From a virus, in IMG/VR virus record IMGVR_UViG_3300030328_001039, positions 31,712-95,711 of that record: DNA of 64,000 nt; one strand, given 5' to 3'. Positions 45,708-54,380 of this stretch are shown one piece after another. The notes beneath the pieces are model-generated. The model did not search any database and was not told the origin of the DNA. It saw only the letters and a list, made by a program, of their open reading frames with translations. Numbering within the stretch: the first letter of the stretch is position 1; the number at the start of each line of letters is the position of its first letter. Position numbers and translations under genes: made by a program.

Positions 45708-48043
45708 CAGACACCACCTACACTTACTTTGACTACCTTAACGACATCAGTAGAAACATTGAGTCGCTTTGCGATTCTCTCCCAGTCACCAGTGGCATAC
45801 GCAATTGAGCGAATATCAACTGGCGTTAGGTCTACACTCTTGGCAAGATGATGAACACCTGATAGGTCTGCAACATTGATTGGTCGAACCAGTGCGTGTT
45901 TCATAATCTTAGAATCAGCACGAGCATCATCCATCTGCATATCCTCCATAGCCTTCATCACTCTATCCATAGGTGAGAGTTCTTGTGATTGTGATTTCAT
46001 GTATTGGGTGAGCAAACGCTGTCGTGGGTCGCCCATTGTTTGTTGATACATTTGCTCTTGAGGGGATAGTTGCATACCTTGTCCTTGAGGTACTCTTGCG
46101 CCAGCCGCTTGTATAATTCTACGGAGAGATGCTGGTTCAGCCACGCCAACATGCCTTCGTGCTGCTACTAACTCAGGGCTTTGCGGTGTAAATGTTGGTG
46201 CTCCCCTTGGGGGTACTGACGGGGTTGAAGCAGCCGCTGGGGGAGCAGCAGCGGCTGGAGGTGGAGATGGGGCGGCAGCAGCAGGTCTTGGTGCTGCTGG
46301 AGCAGAAGGAGGTCTTTCTGTTGCTGGAGCAGTTCTTGAAGTGCTCATACTAGGAGCAAGAGATACATCATTGTAGAATGGAACATGAGCAGGTAGTCTT
46401 TCAACTAATTCATCAGGGTATGTCATGTAACGAGAAGATAGACCACCAGTTGGGAGAGTATCAGGTAATTGTCTACGAGTTTGATGACCAAATGCTTCAC
46501 TTACCAAATCAGCCAAAGCCTCAGTTGCCTGTCTGCGTTGTTCAACAGTTTCGTAACTCTGAAGATTTAATCCCAATCCTTGAATTACGCCAGCGTCAAT
46601 GTTACCTTCGGCATCTCTTGGCATATAGGCTCGTAATGCGCTATCGTGTTCATCATGAGTACCACTCAACATAGCCTTAGCATAGAACTCAGCAGCGTTC
46701 TTATGTGTTCCCAATCCTTGTGTAGTTTTTTGACCATCAAGAGTTTCTAGGTGTTTACCCGGAATAGCGTGTGAGTTTATCGCATCGAATCCAACATCAT
46801 GGTCTTTTCCAAATGCTTGAAGAATATGGTCAAACGCTCTTTTTCCTATACCGGGCTTTGCTGCTGACCCACTGTTAATACGACCAAACAACATATTGAA
46901 TGCTGGAGTTCTTGATAGTTCTTTTAGCATACCTTCAGTAAGAGTTGGTGTCCTCAATACTGTTCTAAGGTTCATCATAGTGTATCTAGGTTTTCCCGTA
47001 GTTCCCGGTGTAGTATTAATTGGAACATCAACATCAGGCACCTTATTAGGGTCAATGACTTTTAACGCCTCAGCGATATGGATTCTAGCACTATCAATAC
47101 CATTACTTAACCCAGTTTGCTGTCGATTACTCATCATGTGCATAAAGTCAGGAGTGTGATTCATAATCTCCCAAGACCGGATTCCAGTATGGGCTGCATC
47201 GTGAACGACACCGGGAGGAGCATTAGTAATGTGGAGACTTGGTAACATATACCCTTCAGAGGTCTGCATAATTTTATCCCCACCTCTACCACGAATACGA
47301 TTACCACGAGGGTGTAAATCCTTAATGTCAATATGAGGATTGTCAATAAACTCAGCACCGACTAAATCTTTCAGCCCAAGTTTTTCTAGTAGTATCTTTT
47401 GTAAATTATGATTGTAAGGAACAGCATATGATTCAATCATAGCACCTACTTTTTCGTTACGGTTTTGACGATTAGTATATGCTGTAATGTAGTCACCACT
47501 TTGAGACACATGAGCACGAGTTGTAGGTTTACGACCACCATAGCCAGCAACACGAATCTTTCGATGTTTTATATCATCAACATCAGGAATATTATGATAC
47601 CCGCTTTTATCTTCATGTTCTGCATTTGTCATATCAATTGCTGTTTGAACAAGATTTTGCGGAGTAAGAACTCCTAACTCCGGGTCATTTTGACCTAGCA
47701 ATCCATTTTTCTCTAATGATTCACCTACAGCATGGAGTACACCATCAATACCGTGGTGATGTGACTCTCCGTTCTCATCTAGGTATACCATCTCACCATG
47801 TTTACCTGTAGCAAACTTACCGGGAATTAACTCACCCATACCGAAGTGTCCTGACGGGTGATGCTTTGCTGCACCATGATGTGCAAAAGCGGGTACATCG
47901 GGAGTATTAGGGTCAGGATGGAATGCTTCGGGAGGAGGAGCAGTCTTTAGATACGGCTCAAGTCGCCCTGTTTCGGGATTAGTGTAGTAACCGTAAACAC
48001 CGTCACCCTTGCGAATAATGGATTTGCGAACTAAGATACTCAA
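45707..48043 (-). CDS. Unrecognised 778-aa late protein with SILVRK N-terminus
   Basis: Uses TTG at 48043, overlapping the upstream stop as TTGA, and begins SILVRKSIIRKGDGVYGYYT. His-rich stretches (FAHHGAAKHHPSGHFGMGEL, ESHHHGIDGVLHAVG) suggest metal binding. The middle has a globular, Asn/His-rich region (DPNKVPDVDVPINTTPGTTG). Residues ~570-620 are a Pro/Ala-rich linker, and the C-terminal 150 residues are helical, ending TPVDIRSIAYATGDWERIAK. The function is unknown. Its size and location in the late operon suggest a virion component. Confidence 0.65.
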   Translation of the reverse strand: MSILVRKSIIRKGDGVYGYYTNPETGRLEPYLKTAPPPEAFHPDPNTPDVPAFAHHGAAKHHPSGHFGMGELIPGKFATGKHGEMVYLDENGESHHHGIDGVLHAVGESLEKNGLLGQNDPELGVLTPQNLVQTAIDMTNAEHEDKSGYHNIPDVDDIKHRKIRVAGYGGRKPTTRAHVSQSGDYITAYTNRQNRNEKVGAMIESYAVPYNHNLQKILLEKLGLKDLVGAEFIDNPHIDIKDLHPRGNRIRGRGGDKIMQTSEGYMLPSLHITNAPPGVVHDAAHTGIRSWEIMNHTPDFMHMMSNRQQTGLSNGIDSARIHIAEALKVIDPNKVPDVDVPINTTPGTTGKPRYTMMNLRTVLRTPTLTEGMLKELSRTPAFNMLFGRINSGSAAKPGIGKRAFDHILQAFGKDHDVGFDAINSHAIPGKHLETLDGQKTTQGLGTHKNAAEFYAKAMLSGTHDEHDSALRAYMPRDAEGNIDAGVIQGLGLNLQSYETVEQRRQATEALADLVSEAFGHQTRRQLPDTLPTGGLSSRYMTYPDELVERLPAHVPFYNDVSLAPSMSTSRTAPATERPPSAPAAPRPAAAAPSPPPAAAAPPAAASTPSVPPRGAPTFTPQSPELVAARRHVGVAEPASLRRIIQAAGARVPQGQGMQLSPQEQMYQQTMGDPRQRLLTQYMKSQSQELSPMDRVMKAMEDMQMDDARADSKIMKHALVRPINVADLSGVHHLAKSVDLTPVDIRSIAYATGDWERIAKRLNVSTDVVKVVKVSVGGV

Positions 48044-50883
48044 ACTCGCCCACTCCCTCTACCTACAAGAGCACCGGGGTCAAGCCCAAAATCTCGTGGC
48101 TCATTGTTTGCATCCTCTGTACCACCTTGGTTTCGATTTGTTTGTTTGGGATTATTGGCTGGGTAGTTGGGTAAAGTGCTCGCAGCACCAGCGGTGTCAG
48201 GTTCACCCTTACCTTTCTTTTTACTATCCTTGTCTTTCTTTTCACGCATCAATTCACGAATCTCTTTGAGAGCAATTCGCATCAATGCTGCTTGATATGC
48301 ATTCGCTTTGAGAATATCACTGTGCTGAGGAGTGTCCTCGCTCATTGTTATCATACCCGGCATCTTAGGTCGGACTAAGTGAGGCATCTTCATCTTAGGT
48401 GGTTGAATACTTGGAGCACGAACTGCATGTAGTCGTGGTCTTGGGACACGAGGATATTGTAGAGTGTTTGTCAAACGACCACCACCAGTTTGACCTGATA
48501 TGAATGAGCGTTGGCTATGTCTCATGTGTGGTGTGTATACTGTTCTTACACCGCCCAAGAGTTTACGAGCATCTTGTGAAGCAAGATAAGGTCTGTATTT
48601 TTGAGGGTCTTTAGATGGAGGTTGTTTACTAGCAAGACCTCGGTGTGAAAACTCAACGGAAAGGTGTGGCCTCATTAGCCCAGTTTTACGCCCCATCGGT
48701 AGATTACGACTGATATTTTTAGAGCGTCTTGATGAAATATTCCGAGGGTCGCCACCGCCCTTTGGTTTCTCAAACTGACCAGTAGATGGTCGCCACTTAG
48801 CATAACCCTCTTTCTTGCGTCTACGGGCTACACTACGCTTAGATTCTGATTTTTGGAGGTTTTGTTGTGAAGGATGTTCGCCTCTCGCCATATCAGTTTC
48901 TAAGTATTGGTCATAAACATCTCCTGTTATTTCGTGATACCTCCCACATTTAGGGCAAAATATGTCTACCAATTCTTTAGGGTTATCTTCAGGGCCACGA
49001 TAATGTGCTTCATAACTTCCATCGCATTCTTCTTCAGTATTGTCACAACGAGAACTTGGCCCTTTAGCGGAATAACCAACTGGTATCTGTTTCAACAAAG
49101 ACCAAGCAAAGTCCATAGGACTACTTTTTTTCACACGAGGGTCAGGGACTAATTGACCATTAACAAACGCCATTCCGGGTACTGGTGAATCTTGAATATC
49201 AGGTTCAGGTTCAGGTTCAGGTTCAGTGAATGGGCCGGGTGGTAGCATCTGAGAGGAGTACAATTGTCGATTATAAACAGTTTGAGGGTTCAGTTTAATT
49301 TTTCTAGCGACCTCTCTTAAATCAGCAATTTTATTTTTCTCATCCACAGTAGTGGGTAGTAGAGGTGTTTTATCATCATCCATTTCAGCCCTGTGTCTCA
49401 TCATTTCAGGATGGCTGCTATGTGCATATCGTAGCCATTCAGGAATACCCGCTGCTACATTTCTTTCTGCTCTATCCTCCGCATCTCGTCTTATTTTATG
49501 TGACAAACCTTGCCTCATGTGACCTCCTGAATGTCCTGAAGAAGCCCTTTTTCTATCAATATAACGCTGTGCTTCAATATCAGGATGGTGGTAATCTAAG
49601 GCTTCAGCCTCAGACATTTTGAGTAGTTGCCAAGCCAAGTCCATAGGCTCACCTGCTAGTTTATTTTGCCAATCATCATCAGGTTGCTCTTGCATCTGCG
49701 GCCCTAATAAATTACCAAGATAGTTTGCATGGGTATAGAGTGCGGCAAGATTACCTGCTATATGGGCCATAGGGTGTGCGTTACCTAATTCTTGGGTCAT
49801 CATAGCGTTTTTATGTTGGTCTACTAACCAACTTGGTAATTCATGCCCTCGCCCATCTAAGGTTTCGCTTAAATAAATCAATGAGTTTCTATGTTCCATT
49901 AAAGAGTCCATAGATTCTTGCGCTCCCCAAATATGCCGGTCATTATGCATCTGATTCATCATATCGGGGTCACCATGTATATGATTATCAAATCCTAACC
50001 CCTCCATCATACCCATATCTACCATATTGCTAATCGTAGGCATATCAAAGCCCATTATTTGTTTAAGCCATGTCTCTTTAGGTGTTTTTGATATATCATC
50101 AAAATTAATACGATGGCCTTCTTCCTCTTCCTTTAGTAATTGATAAGCCAAGTCCATAGGCTCACCTGCTAGTTTTTGACTAGAAAGGAAATCCGCAATA
50201 CTTTGTTTAAGTTCCTCTTCTTCTCTCTCTTTGTCAGTAACCGCTGGTTCAGGTTTTTCATAGAAGCCGGGAGATTCTCTAAGTTCTTCAATTTCATCTT
50301 GTAGTTCTTCACCCGCTTCGTTATGCATTATTTCTTTTTCAAACTCAGGGTCAAGATTTTGGCGAGGGTCACGAGGATTACCATCATAGTCATAGTAAAA
50401 CTCTTCATCGTAGAGGTCATCGTCATCGTCATCGTCATCGTATTTCAATAACCGCCAAGCCAAATCCATAGGCTCAGACATCTGAATCATTTGACCCCCA
50501 GCAGCACCCGGCCCTTTTGCTCCCATAGCAAGACTTGTTAGGAATCCACCAGCACCGCTTGGCATAGTTTGGTCTGATGGATTATCAGTAGAACCACGAG
50601 GCTTGAACTTCTCTTCTTCTTCGTCTACATCTTCTGTAGGTTTTTCGCCCTCAAGACCAAGATGATGTGAACGGACTTTGATATGACGGATTTTCTTATC
50701 TTCTTTTTCCTCTCGTTCTCGCTTGGCTTGTTTTTTGTCTCTGCGTCTTTCCTTGCTTTTAGCATCTTCAATACCGCTTGGTGGCCTTTCATCTTCGTGA
50801 TTAGCCCTAAACATTTCAGAGGACTCTGAGCGAGGGTTGTATATCCTCGTATCAGAGGTTCGGCCTTGCATACCCTCCGTCAT
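48040..50883 (-). CDS. 947-aa protein with four copies of the EPMDLAWQLLK helix
   Basis: Starts at an ATG overlapping the stop upstream (ATGA). It is acidic and low-complexity with an Asp8 run. Four copies of a short helix occur: SEPMDLAWRLLKY, GEPMDLAYQLLKE, GEPMDLAWQLLKM and SSPMDFAWSLLKQ, separated by unrelated segments. A zinc ribbon (SSRCDNTEEECDGSYEA, then FCPKCGRYHE) lies near residues 612-655. The C-terminal third is Arg/Lys/His-rich (KSESKRSVARRRKKEGYAKW) and could bind DNA. The helix recurs in the proteins at 56-61 kb. I do not recognise a family. An internal head protein that contacts both DNA and a common docking partner is an inference. Confidence 0.65.
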   Translation of the reverse strand: MTEGMQGRTSDTRIYNPRSESSEMFRANHEDERPPSGIEDAKSKERRRDKKQAKREREEKEDKKIRHIKVRSHHLGLEGEKPTEDVDEEEEKFKPRGSTDNPSDQTMPSGAGGFLTSLAMGAKGPGAAGGQMIQMSEPMDLAWRLLKYDDDDDDDDLYDEEFYYDYDGNPRDPRQNLDPEFEKEIMHNEAGEELQDEIEELRESPGFYEKPEPAVTDKEREEEELKQSIADFLSSQKLAGEPMDLAYQLLKEEEEGHRINFDDISKTPKETWLKQIMGFDMPTISNMVDMGMMEGLGFDNHIHGDPDMMNQMHNDRHIWGAQESMDSLMEHRNSLIYLSETLDGRGHELPSWLVDQHKNAMMTQELGNAHPMAHIAGNLAALYTHANYLGNLLGPQMQEQPDDDWQNKLAGEPMDLAWQLLKMSEAEALDYHHPDIEAQRYIDRKRASSGHSGGHMRQGLSHKIRRDAEDRAERNVAAGIPEWLRYAHSSHPEMMRHRAEMDDDKTPLLPTTVDEKNKIADLREVARKIKLNPQTVYNRQLYSSQMLPPGPFTEPEPEPEPDIQDSPVPGMAFVNGQLVPDPRVKKSSPMDFAWSLLKQIPVGYSAKGPSSRCDNTEEECDGSYEAHYRGPEDNPKELVDIFCPKCGRYHEITGDVYDQYLETDMARGEHPSQQNLQKSESKRSVARRRKKEGYAKWRPSTGQFEKPKGGGDPRNISSRRSKNISRNLPMGRKTGLMRPHLSVEFSHRGLASKQPPSKDPQKYRPYLASQDARKLLGGVRTVYTPHMRHSQRSFISGQTGGGRLTNTLQYPRVPRPRLHAVRAPSIQPPKMKMPHLVRPKMPGMITMSEDTPQHSDILKANAYQAALMRIALKEIRELMREKKDKDSKKKGKGEPDTAGAASTLPNYPANNPKQTNRNQGGTEDANNEPRDFGLDPGALVGRGSGRV
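49201..49226 (-). repeat. AGGTTC hexamer repeat coding (EP)n
   Basis: Four tandem AGGTTC units (plus strand) encode an alternating Glu-Pro linker in the 947-aa protein. Confidence 0.8.
50416..50440 (-). repeat. GTCATC hexamer repeat coding Asp8
   Basis: Four tandem GTCATC units (plus strand) encode an eight-Asp run just after the first EPMDLAW helix of the 947-aa protein. It is a slippage-prone microsatellite inside a gene. Confidence 0.85.
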
Positions 50884-51278
50884 GTATTATCCCCCATGAT
50901 ATGGTATTCAAAACACTGTCGCAACTTTTCGCTTATTTTTCTATAGAATGACATTATTCTCGGACTATCTTGAAACGCCGAAGTCATGTTTTCCATCGTA
51001 TATTCAAACTCCTCAAGCAAGCGAGGTATAAGATTGTAAGCAGGGAAAAATGTAGTAGGGTTATCATCTTCAAATACGGTTTCAAAAGACTTTGCTAACA
51101 ACTTGAATAAATCAGGTGGTGTGATATTTAGTTCACCATAGTGCTCAAATCTTTCTATGACGCAGCGACAAAAATCAAGATACATCGGTACATGACTTTC
51201 AAAAATAACCAATTCACTATCTACCATTGAATAACCCGGATGGGTCATCTGCAACAAATCAGGCACTGGAACTGGCAT
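50880..51278 (-). CDS. Helical late protein (132 aa)
   Basis: I use the ATG at 51278, which overlaps the zinc-HTH gene's stop (TGATG) and is served by AGGTGAT; an adjacent TTG is less likely. Almost wholly helical (VPMYLDFCRCVIERFEHYGE, LLAKSFETVFEDDNPTTFFP, SFYRKISEKLRQCFEYHIMG). Three cysteines, no CxxC. It lies between a candidate small terminase and a large late gene. Function unknown. Confidence 0.6.
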   Translation of the reverse strand: MPVPVPDLLQMTHPGYSMVDSELVIFESHVPMYLDFCRCVIERFEHYGELNITPPDLFKLLAKSFETVFEDDNPTTFFPAYNLIPRLLEEFEYTMENMTSAFQDSPRIMSFYRKISEKLRQCFEYHIMGDNT

Positions 51279-51961
51279 CAATTCATATCACCTGCGTGCT
51301 CTAATAGTTGTTTACGAACTCTAGCCCAAGATTCAGGACTCTCTTTTCCAAGTTCAAGTTTGAGAATGTTAATTGTGTTGTTAATTTGGTTGTTTTCAGT
51401 TGTAGGACTCCATTGTTCATTCATCTTCAATAAGTCCTTTATTGATTCTCTGACTTCTTTGTGTAGAGAAACTGCGTCTCTAACAAAACCATCTTCATGC
51501 ACGCTACCCTCATTTAGTAACTCAGTTAGTTTAACATTAAGTAATTCAACATTTGACCTAAGCGCATTGATTTCTTCTCCCACCACTAATGTAATTTCAG
51601 CGGCTGCGCTTCTTTGAACTAAAGGTTGAAAGTGATGTTTCATATGATGGTAGACTGATGACTCAGCAATTTCAAGTTCCTCAGCAATAGCCTCGGATTC
51701 AGAGCCATCTTCAAAAAATCTACGCTCAAAATCAGCCCTTTCGGGGTGAGCGCATACTTTGCATTGAGGGTTAGAAGCCATATGATATTGACCCATGTGA
51801 TTACGGAAATGACGGTCAGTTGTGTTGAGCCGCCAGCCCATATCTTTGTCAAGTTGTTTAGGTGATATTTCACCATCAAGCAGACCCTTTTCTAAATCGG
51901 CACGACTAGGATGTTGGCACAAAGGGCAAGACCTTTTTGTGATACCACCACCCTCCGCCAT
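51278..51961 (-). CDS. Duplicated zinc-knuckle helix-turn-helix protein, candidate small terminase (227 aa)
   Basis: Two copies of one module: residues 12-55 (CPLCQHPSRADLEKGLLDGE ... DRHFRNH) and 67-110 (CKVCAHPERADFERRFFEDG ... SSVYHHMKHH). Each pairs a CxxC with a trailing His cluster around a helix-turn-helix (EAIAEELEIAESSVYHHMK). This is a DNA-binding design known from phage small-terminase-like and regulatory proteins. The C-terminal half is a long coiled coil (EINALRSNVELLNVKLTELL). DNA-binding N-terminus, oligomerising C-terminus and a place upstream of TerL fit a small terminase; a transcription factor is the alternative. A dyad lies just upstream of its start. Confidence 0.6.
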   Translation of the reverse strand: MAEGGGITKRSCPLCQHPSRADLEKGLLDGEISPKQLDKDMGWRLNTTDRHFRNHMGQYHMASNPQCKVCAHPERADFERRFFEDGSESEAIAEELEIAESSVYHHMKHHFQPLVQRSAAAEITLVVGEEINALRSNVELLNVKLTELLNEGSVHEDGFVRDAVSLHKEVRESIKDLLKMNEQWSPTTENNQINNTINILKLELGKESPESWARVRKQLLEHAGDMN

Positions 51962-52021
51962 GACACGCTTAAAGCAGCATTACCCATAATGCTTTTTCTC
52001 CTGAACCTTTTCGGAGGTATT
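51962..52021. promoter_or_regulatory. Divergent intergenic region with a perfect dyad
   Basis: This 60-base gap separates the leftward zinc-HTH gene from the only rightward gene. It holds AGCATTA-CCCA-TAATGCT (51976-51993), an exact 7-bp inverted repeat, followed by TTTTT on the plus strand, and the ribosome site GGAGGT (52013-52018). The dyad may be an operator shared by both directions or a terminator-like hairpin; an operator fits the divergent layout better. Confidence 0.5.
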
Positions 52022-52306
52022 ATGCTGCCACCTTACGAGAGAGTACCGAAACAGCCTCTCAAAAAGCGTGGTAAAGATTTACTTAATGCTTCAAAAGATG
52101 CACTGAAAGGTCGTAGAGTCTCAAAAGAAGAATACATGGAGAGGCTTGATGAGTGTTATCAATGCCCTTACATGCAAAAAAGAATGGGTACTTGCCGACT
52201 GTGCAATTGTGTAATGAAAATTAAGGCACTTGCACCCTCAGTTGGCTGTCCTATAGACAAGTGGTTACCGAGTAATTCGGGAGTAGAGAGTAGTCAGGAA
52301 AACTAA
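52022..52306 (+). CDS. Six-cysteine zinc protein, the only rightward gene (94 aa)
   Basis: I start it at the ATG at 52022, six bases after GGAGGT; an upstream frame from 51911 would overlap the divergent gene and has no site. The N-terminal 40 residues are basic (PKQPLKKRGKDLLNASKDAL). The rest has Cys45, 48, 58, 61, 63 and 76 in CYQCPYM..TCRLCNCVMKIKALA..GCPIDKW. This pattern is seen in small marine phage proteins of unknown role. The 3' end overlaps the convergent gene by 42 bases. Orientation and own ribosome site imply separate regulation from the late operon. Confidence 0.75.
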   Translation: MLPPYERVPKQPLKKRGKDLLNASKDALKGRRVSKEEYMERLDECYQCPYMQKRMGTCRLCNCVMKIKALAPSVGCPIDKWLPSNSGVESSQEN

Positions 52307-52516
52307 TCCTCCAAAGATACCCACTACAAATACACTAACATCTCCGCTGCTCATTGAATCTCCCTTGAAAACTAAGATAGATGCACAAGCGATAATGATT
52401 GAAATAAACTGAACCATTATCATTTCTACAATGATGTTTCTGCTTGGAGCAAATATAGTGCTACTTGCTTGACTTATTCTCATGCTGTAATCAGACATAC
52501 TACCTGCTTGAACCAT
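52265..52516 (-). CDS. Small two-helix membrane protein (83 aa)
   Basis: A clean AAGGTGATAAA site precedes the ATG. Two hydrophobic helices (IIVEMIMVQFISIIIACASI, then VSVFVVGIFGGLVFLTTLYS) follow a short Ser-rich head. The size and topology would fit a holin, but nothing identifies lysis genes beside it. The frame's end overlaps the rightward gene tail-to-tail. It heads a set of membrane-linked genes running to the GTPase. Confidence 0.65.
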   Translation of the reverse strand: MVQAGSMSDYSMRISQASSTIFAPSRNIIVEMIMVQFISIIIACASILVFKGDSMSSGDVSVFVVGIFGGLVFLTTLYSRITR

Positions 52517-52525
52517 TTTATCACC

Positions 52526-53188
52526 TTAATTTCTTGGTAGTCCTATGAGTCCACGAGCGACACTACCAATTCCGCCACCGACTTTGTTCATCATTCCTTC
52601 ATCTTGTAAAGCAGCACCAAGAGCATTACCCATTAGAGACTGTTGAGCCATATTGAAAATCTGTTGTCTTTGCATTTCAGCATCTTGGAACTTTTGATTA
52701 CTTGTAGCCACCATGTTGTTAAGAATCATACTAACATTTTCTATGCTAAGTGTCTGTAAGTCAGAAGGTAAAGTAGAGGGGTCAAGTTTCATACCGCCTT
52801 CTTCTTCATCAATAACAAATGTAGCATTCTTTAGAATGTTAAGCAAACTTAGGCTTGTAGTAGCAGCAATCAAATCTATTAAAGTCCCAAGCCCTCCGTC
52901 TTTGATAAAACGATGAATTGGATTTTGAGATTGTAGTAAAGCACCCATCAACTCCATTTCGCTTGGAGGAGTGAATTGTTGTTGTTGATACATTTGTTGC
53001 TGTTGCTGATTCATCCCAGCCCCATTCATCAAACCAGCCATTAATCCTTGATTTTGCTGTTGCTGCATAGGTTGTGCTCCAAGAGTAAAGTTGCTTTGTG
53101 GTTGCTGCATTCCGTAGTTTATCCCTCCGCCAGTTGCTGAAAGATTCAACCCACCAGTTTGCTGTTGTTGATTACCAAGACCTAACAT
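52526..53188 (-). CDS. Gln-rich protein of the GTPase cassette (220 aa)
   Basis: GGAGAGGC lies upstream of the ATG. The first 75 residues are Gln/Gly/Met-rich and probably disordered (QQQQTGGLNLSATGGGINYG). The remainder is helical, with a hydrophobic segment LGTLIDLIAATTSLSLLNIL near residues 100-120 and IFNMAQQSLMGNALGAALQD. It follows the 312-aa zinc protein with a four-base gap. Unrecognised; a minor virion or membrane-associated protein. Confidence 0.55.
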   Translation of the reverse strand: MLGLGNQQQQTGGLNLSATGGGINYGMQQPQSNFTLGAQPMQQQQNQGLMAGLMNGAGMNQQQQQMYQQQQFTPPSEMELMGALLQSQNPIHRFIKDGGLGTLIDLIAATTSLSLLNILKNATFVIDEEEGGMKLDPSTLPSDLQTLSIENVSMILNNMVATSNQKFQDAEMQRQQIFNMAQQSLMGNALGAALQDEGMMNKVGGGIGSVARGLIGLPRN

Positions 53189-53192
53189 CGTA

Positions 53193-54131
53193 TCATGCCT
53201 CTCCAGTAACTAATCCACCATCAAGGTTCTGTTGTATTTTGCCATTTTCAGTATTAAGTAATTCTTGAAATGCTTGTGTCGGCATATTCATTTGTTGTAG
53301 TTCCATTTGGAATATACGCAAGTCGAATACAACCATCGTTACATCGTTTTGACCAGTTGCTGGATTTGCATAATGTAGTATATTGATACCTTTTGTTTTA
53401 CCTGCATCTCTTTCTAGTTCAGCAAAGAAAGGCTCATACTTTTGCAGCATAGCAGGTGTTGGGTCACTTTTCTTCACAGATGAAATAGGAACGGTAACAA
53501 TTGATACTCCTCTCTTTACTTTATCACGAAGGCGGCTTGGATTCATCTCATTTTGCTTATCCTCTTCAGCCTCCCACTTTACCAAAAGATGGTAGAGATG
53601 CATATGCTCAGGGCAATATGTTCCTTTGAGTTTACGACCACTGGTTACCTTATCCTGAGCGATGAAGGCTTCAGGCTGGCCTGTAACTGGATTTTGCCAA
53701 TACATTTCCCATAAAGAGCGACCAGTTTCTTCGTCACTAATTTTCATGTAGAGATTGTCATGTTGAATTAAATTAGCACAGTTACAACCGTCTACAACAC
53801 ATGTGCCAGTATCTTTTGCGTATCTGTATTTTCTACCAAACAACCATCTCATAGGATTGAATGCTGAATGCTTTGCTGGTTGAAGTAATTTGTAGGCTTG
53901 CTTGATGTCTTTACGGCGAGCCTTTCTTGGGTCAGGATGACGACTTGGATAAAAATTAACTTTGGGAACTTCAATATTTCCCGATGCTGCTGCTGCCGCT
54001 TGCATACCTTGTTGAGCCATCAACATTTCTTGTAGAGCAGCCTGAGTAAGTTGGTCGTTACCTTGCATAGCCAAAGTTGCTAATTGTGCTTCGTTAAGAT
54101 TCTGTTGTTGATTTCTACTGAAGTTCATCAT
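53193..54131 (-). CDS. Zinc-site protein of the GTPase cassette (312 aa)
   Basis: Overlaps the AbrB gene's stop (ATGATG). A Gln/Ala-rich helix (LTQAALQEMLMAQQGMQAAA) leads to a basic linker (PRKARRKDIKQAYKLLQPAK) and a metal-like cluster (CVVDGCNCANLIQHDNLYMK ... YCPEHMHLYHLLVKWE, about residues 110-195). The C-terminal domain is mixed alpha/beta (IVTVPISSVKKSDPT, GKTKGINILHYANPATGQND). Unknown family. The cysteine and histidine cluster suggests a zinc-stabilised fold. Confidence 0.6.
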   Translation of the reverse strand: MMNFSRNQQQNLNEAQLATLAMQGNDQLTQAALQEMLMAQQGMQAAAAASGNIEVPKVNFYPSRHPDPRKARRKDIKQAYKLLQPAKHSAFNPMRWLFGRKYRYAKDTGTCVVDGCNCANLIQHDNLYMKISDEETGRSLWEMYWQNPVTGQPEAFIAQDKVTSGRKLKGTYCPEHMHLYHLLVKWEAEEDKQNEMNPSRLRDKVKRGVSIVTVPISSVKKSDPTPAMLQKYEPFFAELERDAGKTKGINILHYANPATGQNDVTMVVFDLRIFQMELQQMNMPTQAFQELLNTENGKIQQNLDGGLVTGEA

Positions 54132-54325
54132 CCTATCACAACCTGTTCAGGCGTAGGGGTCATTACTACAACAATTTGTCCCTCTTGAACTACAAACCTC
54201 CAATGAACATCATCACCAGCATTTAACCCAAAATGCTCAACTATCCACATAGGAACTGTGGTTCTAAGACTACGGCTACCACCGCCAGTAGATACCAATG
54301 TTGTTGAAGAGTTCTTACCTGACAT
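54128..54325 (-). CDS. AbrB/SpoVT-type DNA-binding protein (65 aa)
   Basis: I start it at the ATG at 54325 (MSGKNSSTTLVSTGGG), because GGTGAGG lies just upstream; a longer TTG frame has no site. Residues 18-45 (RSLRTTVPMWIVEHFGLNAG, then DDVHWRF) are the swapped-hairpin AbrB fold, which dimerises and binds DNA. Archaea and bacteria use these as transition-state regulators and antitoxins, but no toxin gene is adjacent. It lies between the GTPase and the zinc protein, and may regulate this cassette or a host promoter. Confidence 0.75.
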   Translation of the reverse strand: MSGKNSSTTLVSTGGGSRSLRTTVPMWIVEHFGLNAGDDVHWRFVVQEGQIVVVMTPTPEQVVIG

Positions 54326-54380
54326 ATCCTCACCGAAAGAGTTGTTATTCAAAAGGCTACCTATGGGGTCATTTTTTGGG

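Noticed and set aside
51911-52021. An upstream extension of the rightward zinc protein to 131 aa
   Set aside because: It would overlap the divergent gene's start and has no ribosome site, while GGAGGT serves the ATG at 52022.
52265-52516. A holin call for the 83-aa protein
   Set aside because: Two membrane helices alone are not diagnostic, and no endolysin or spanin is recognised nearby.
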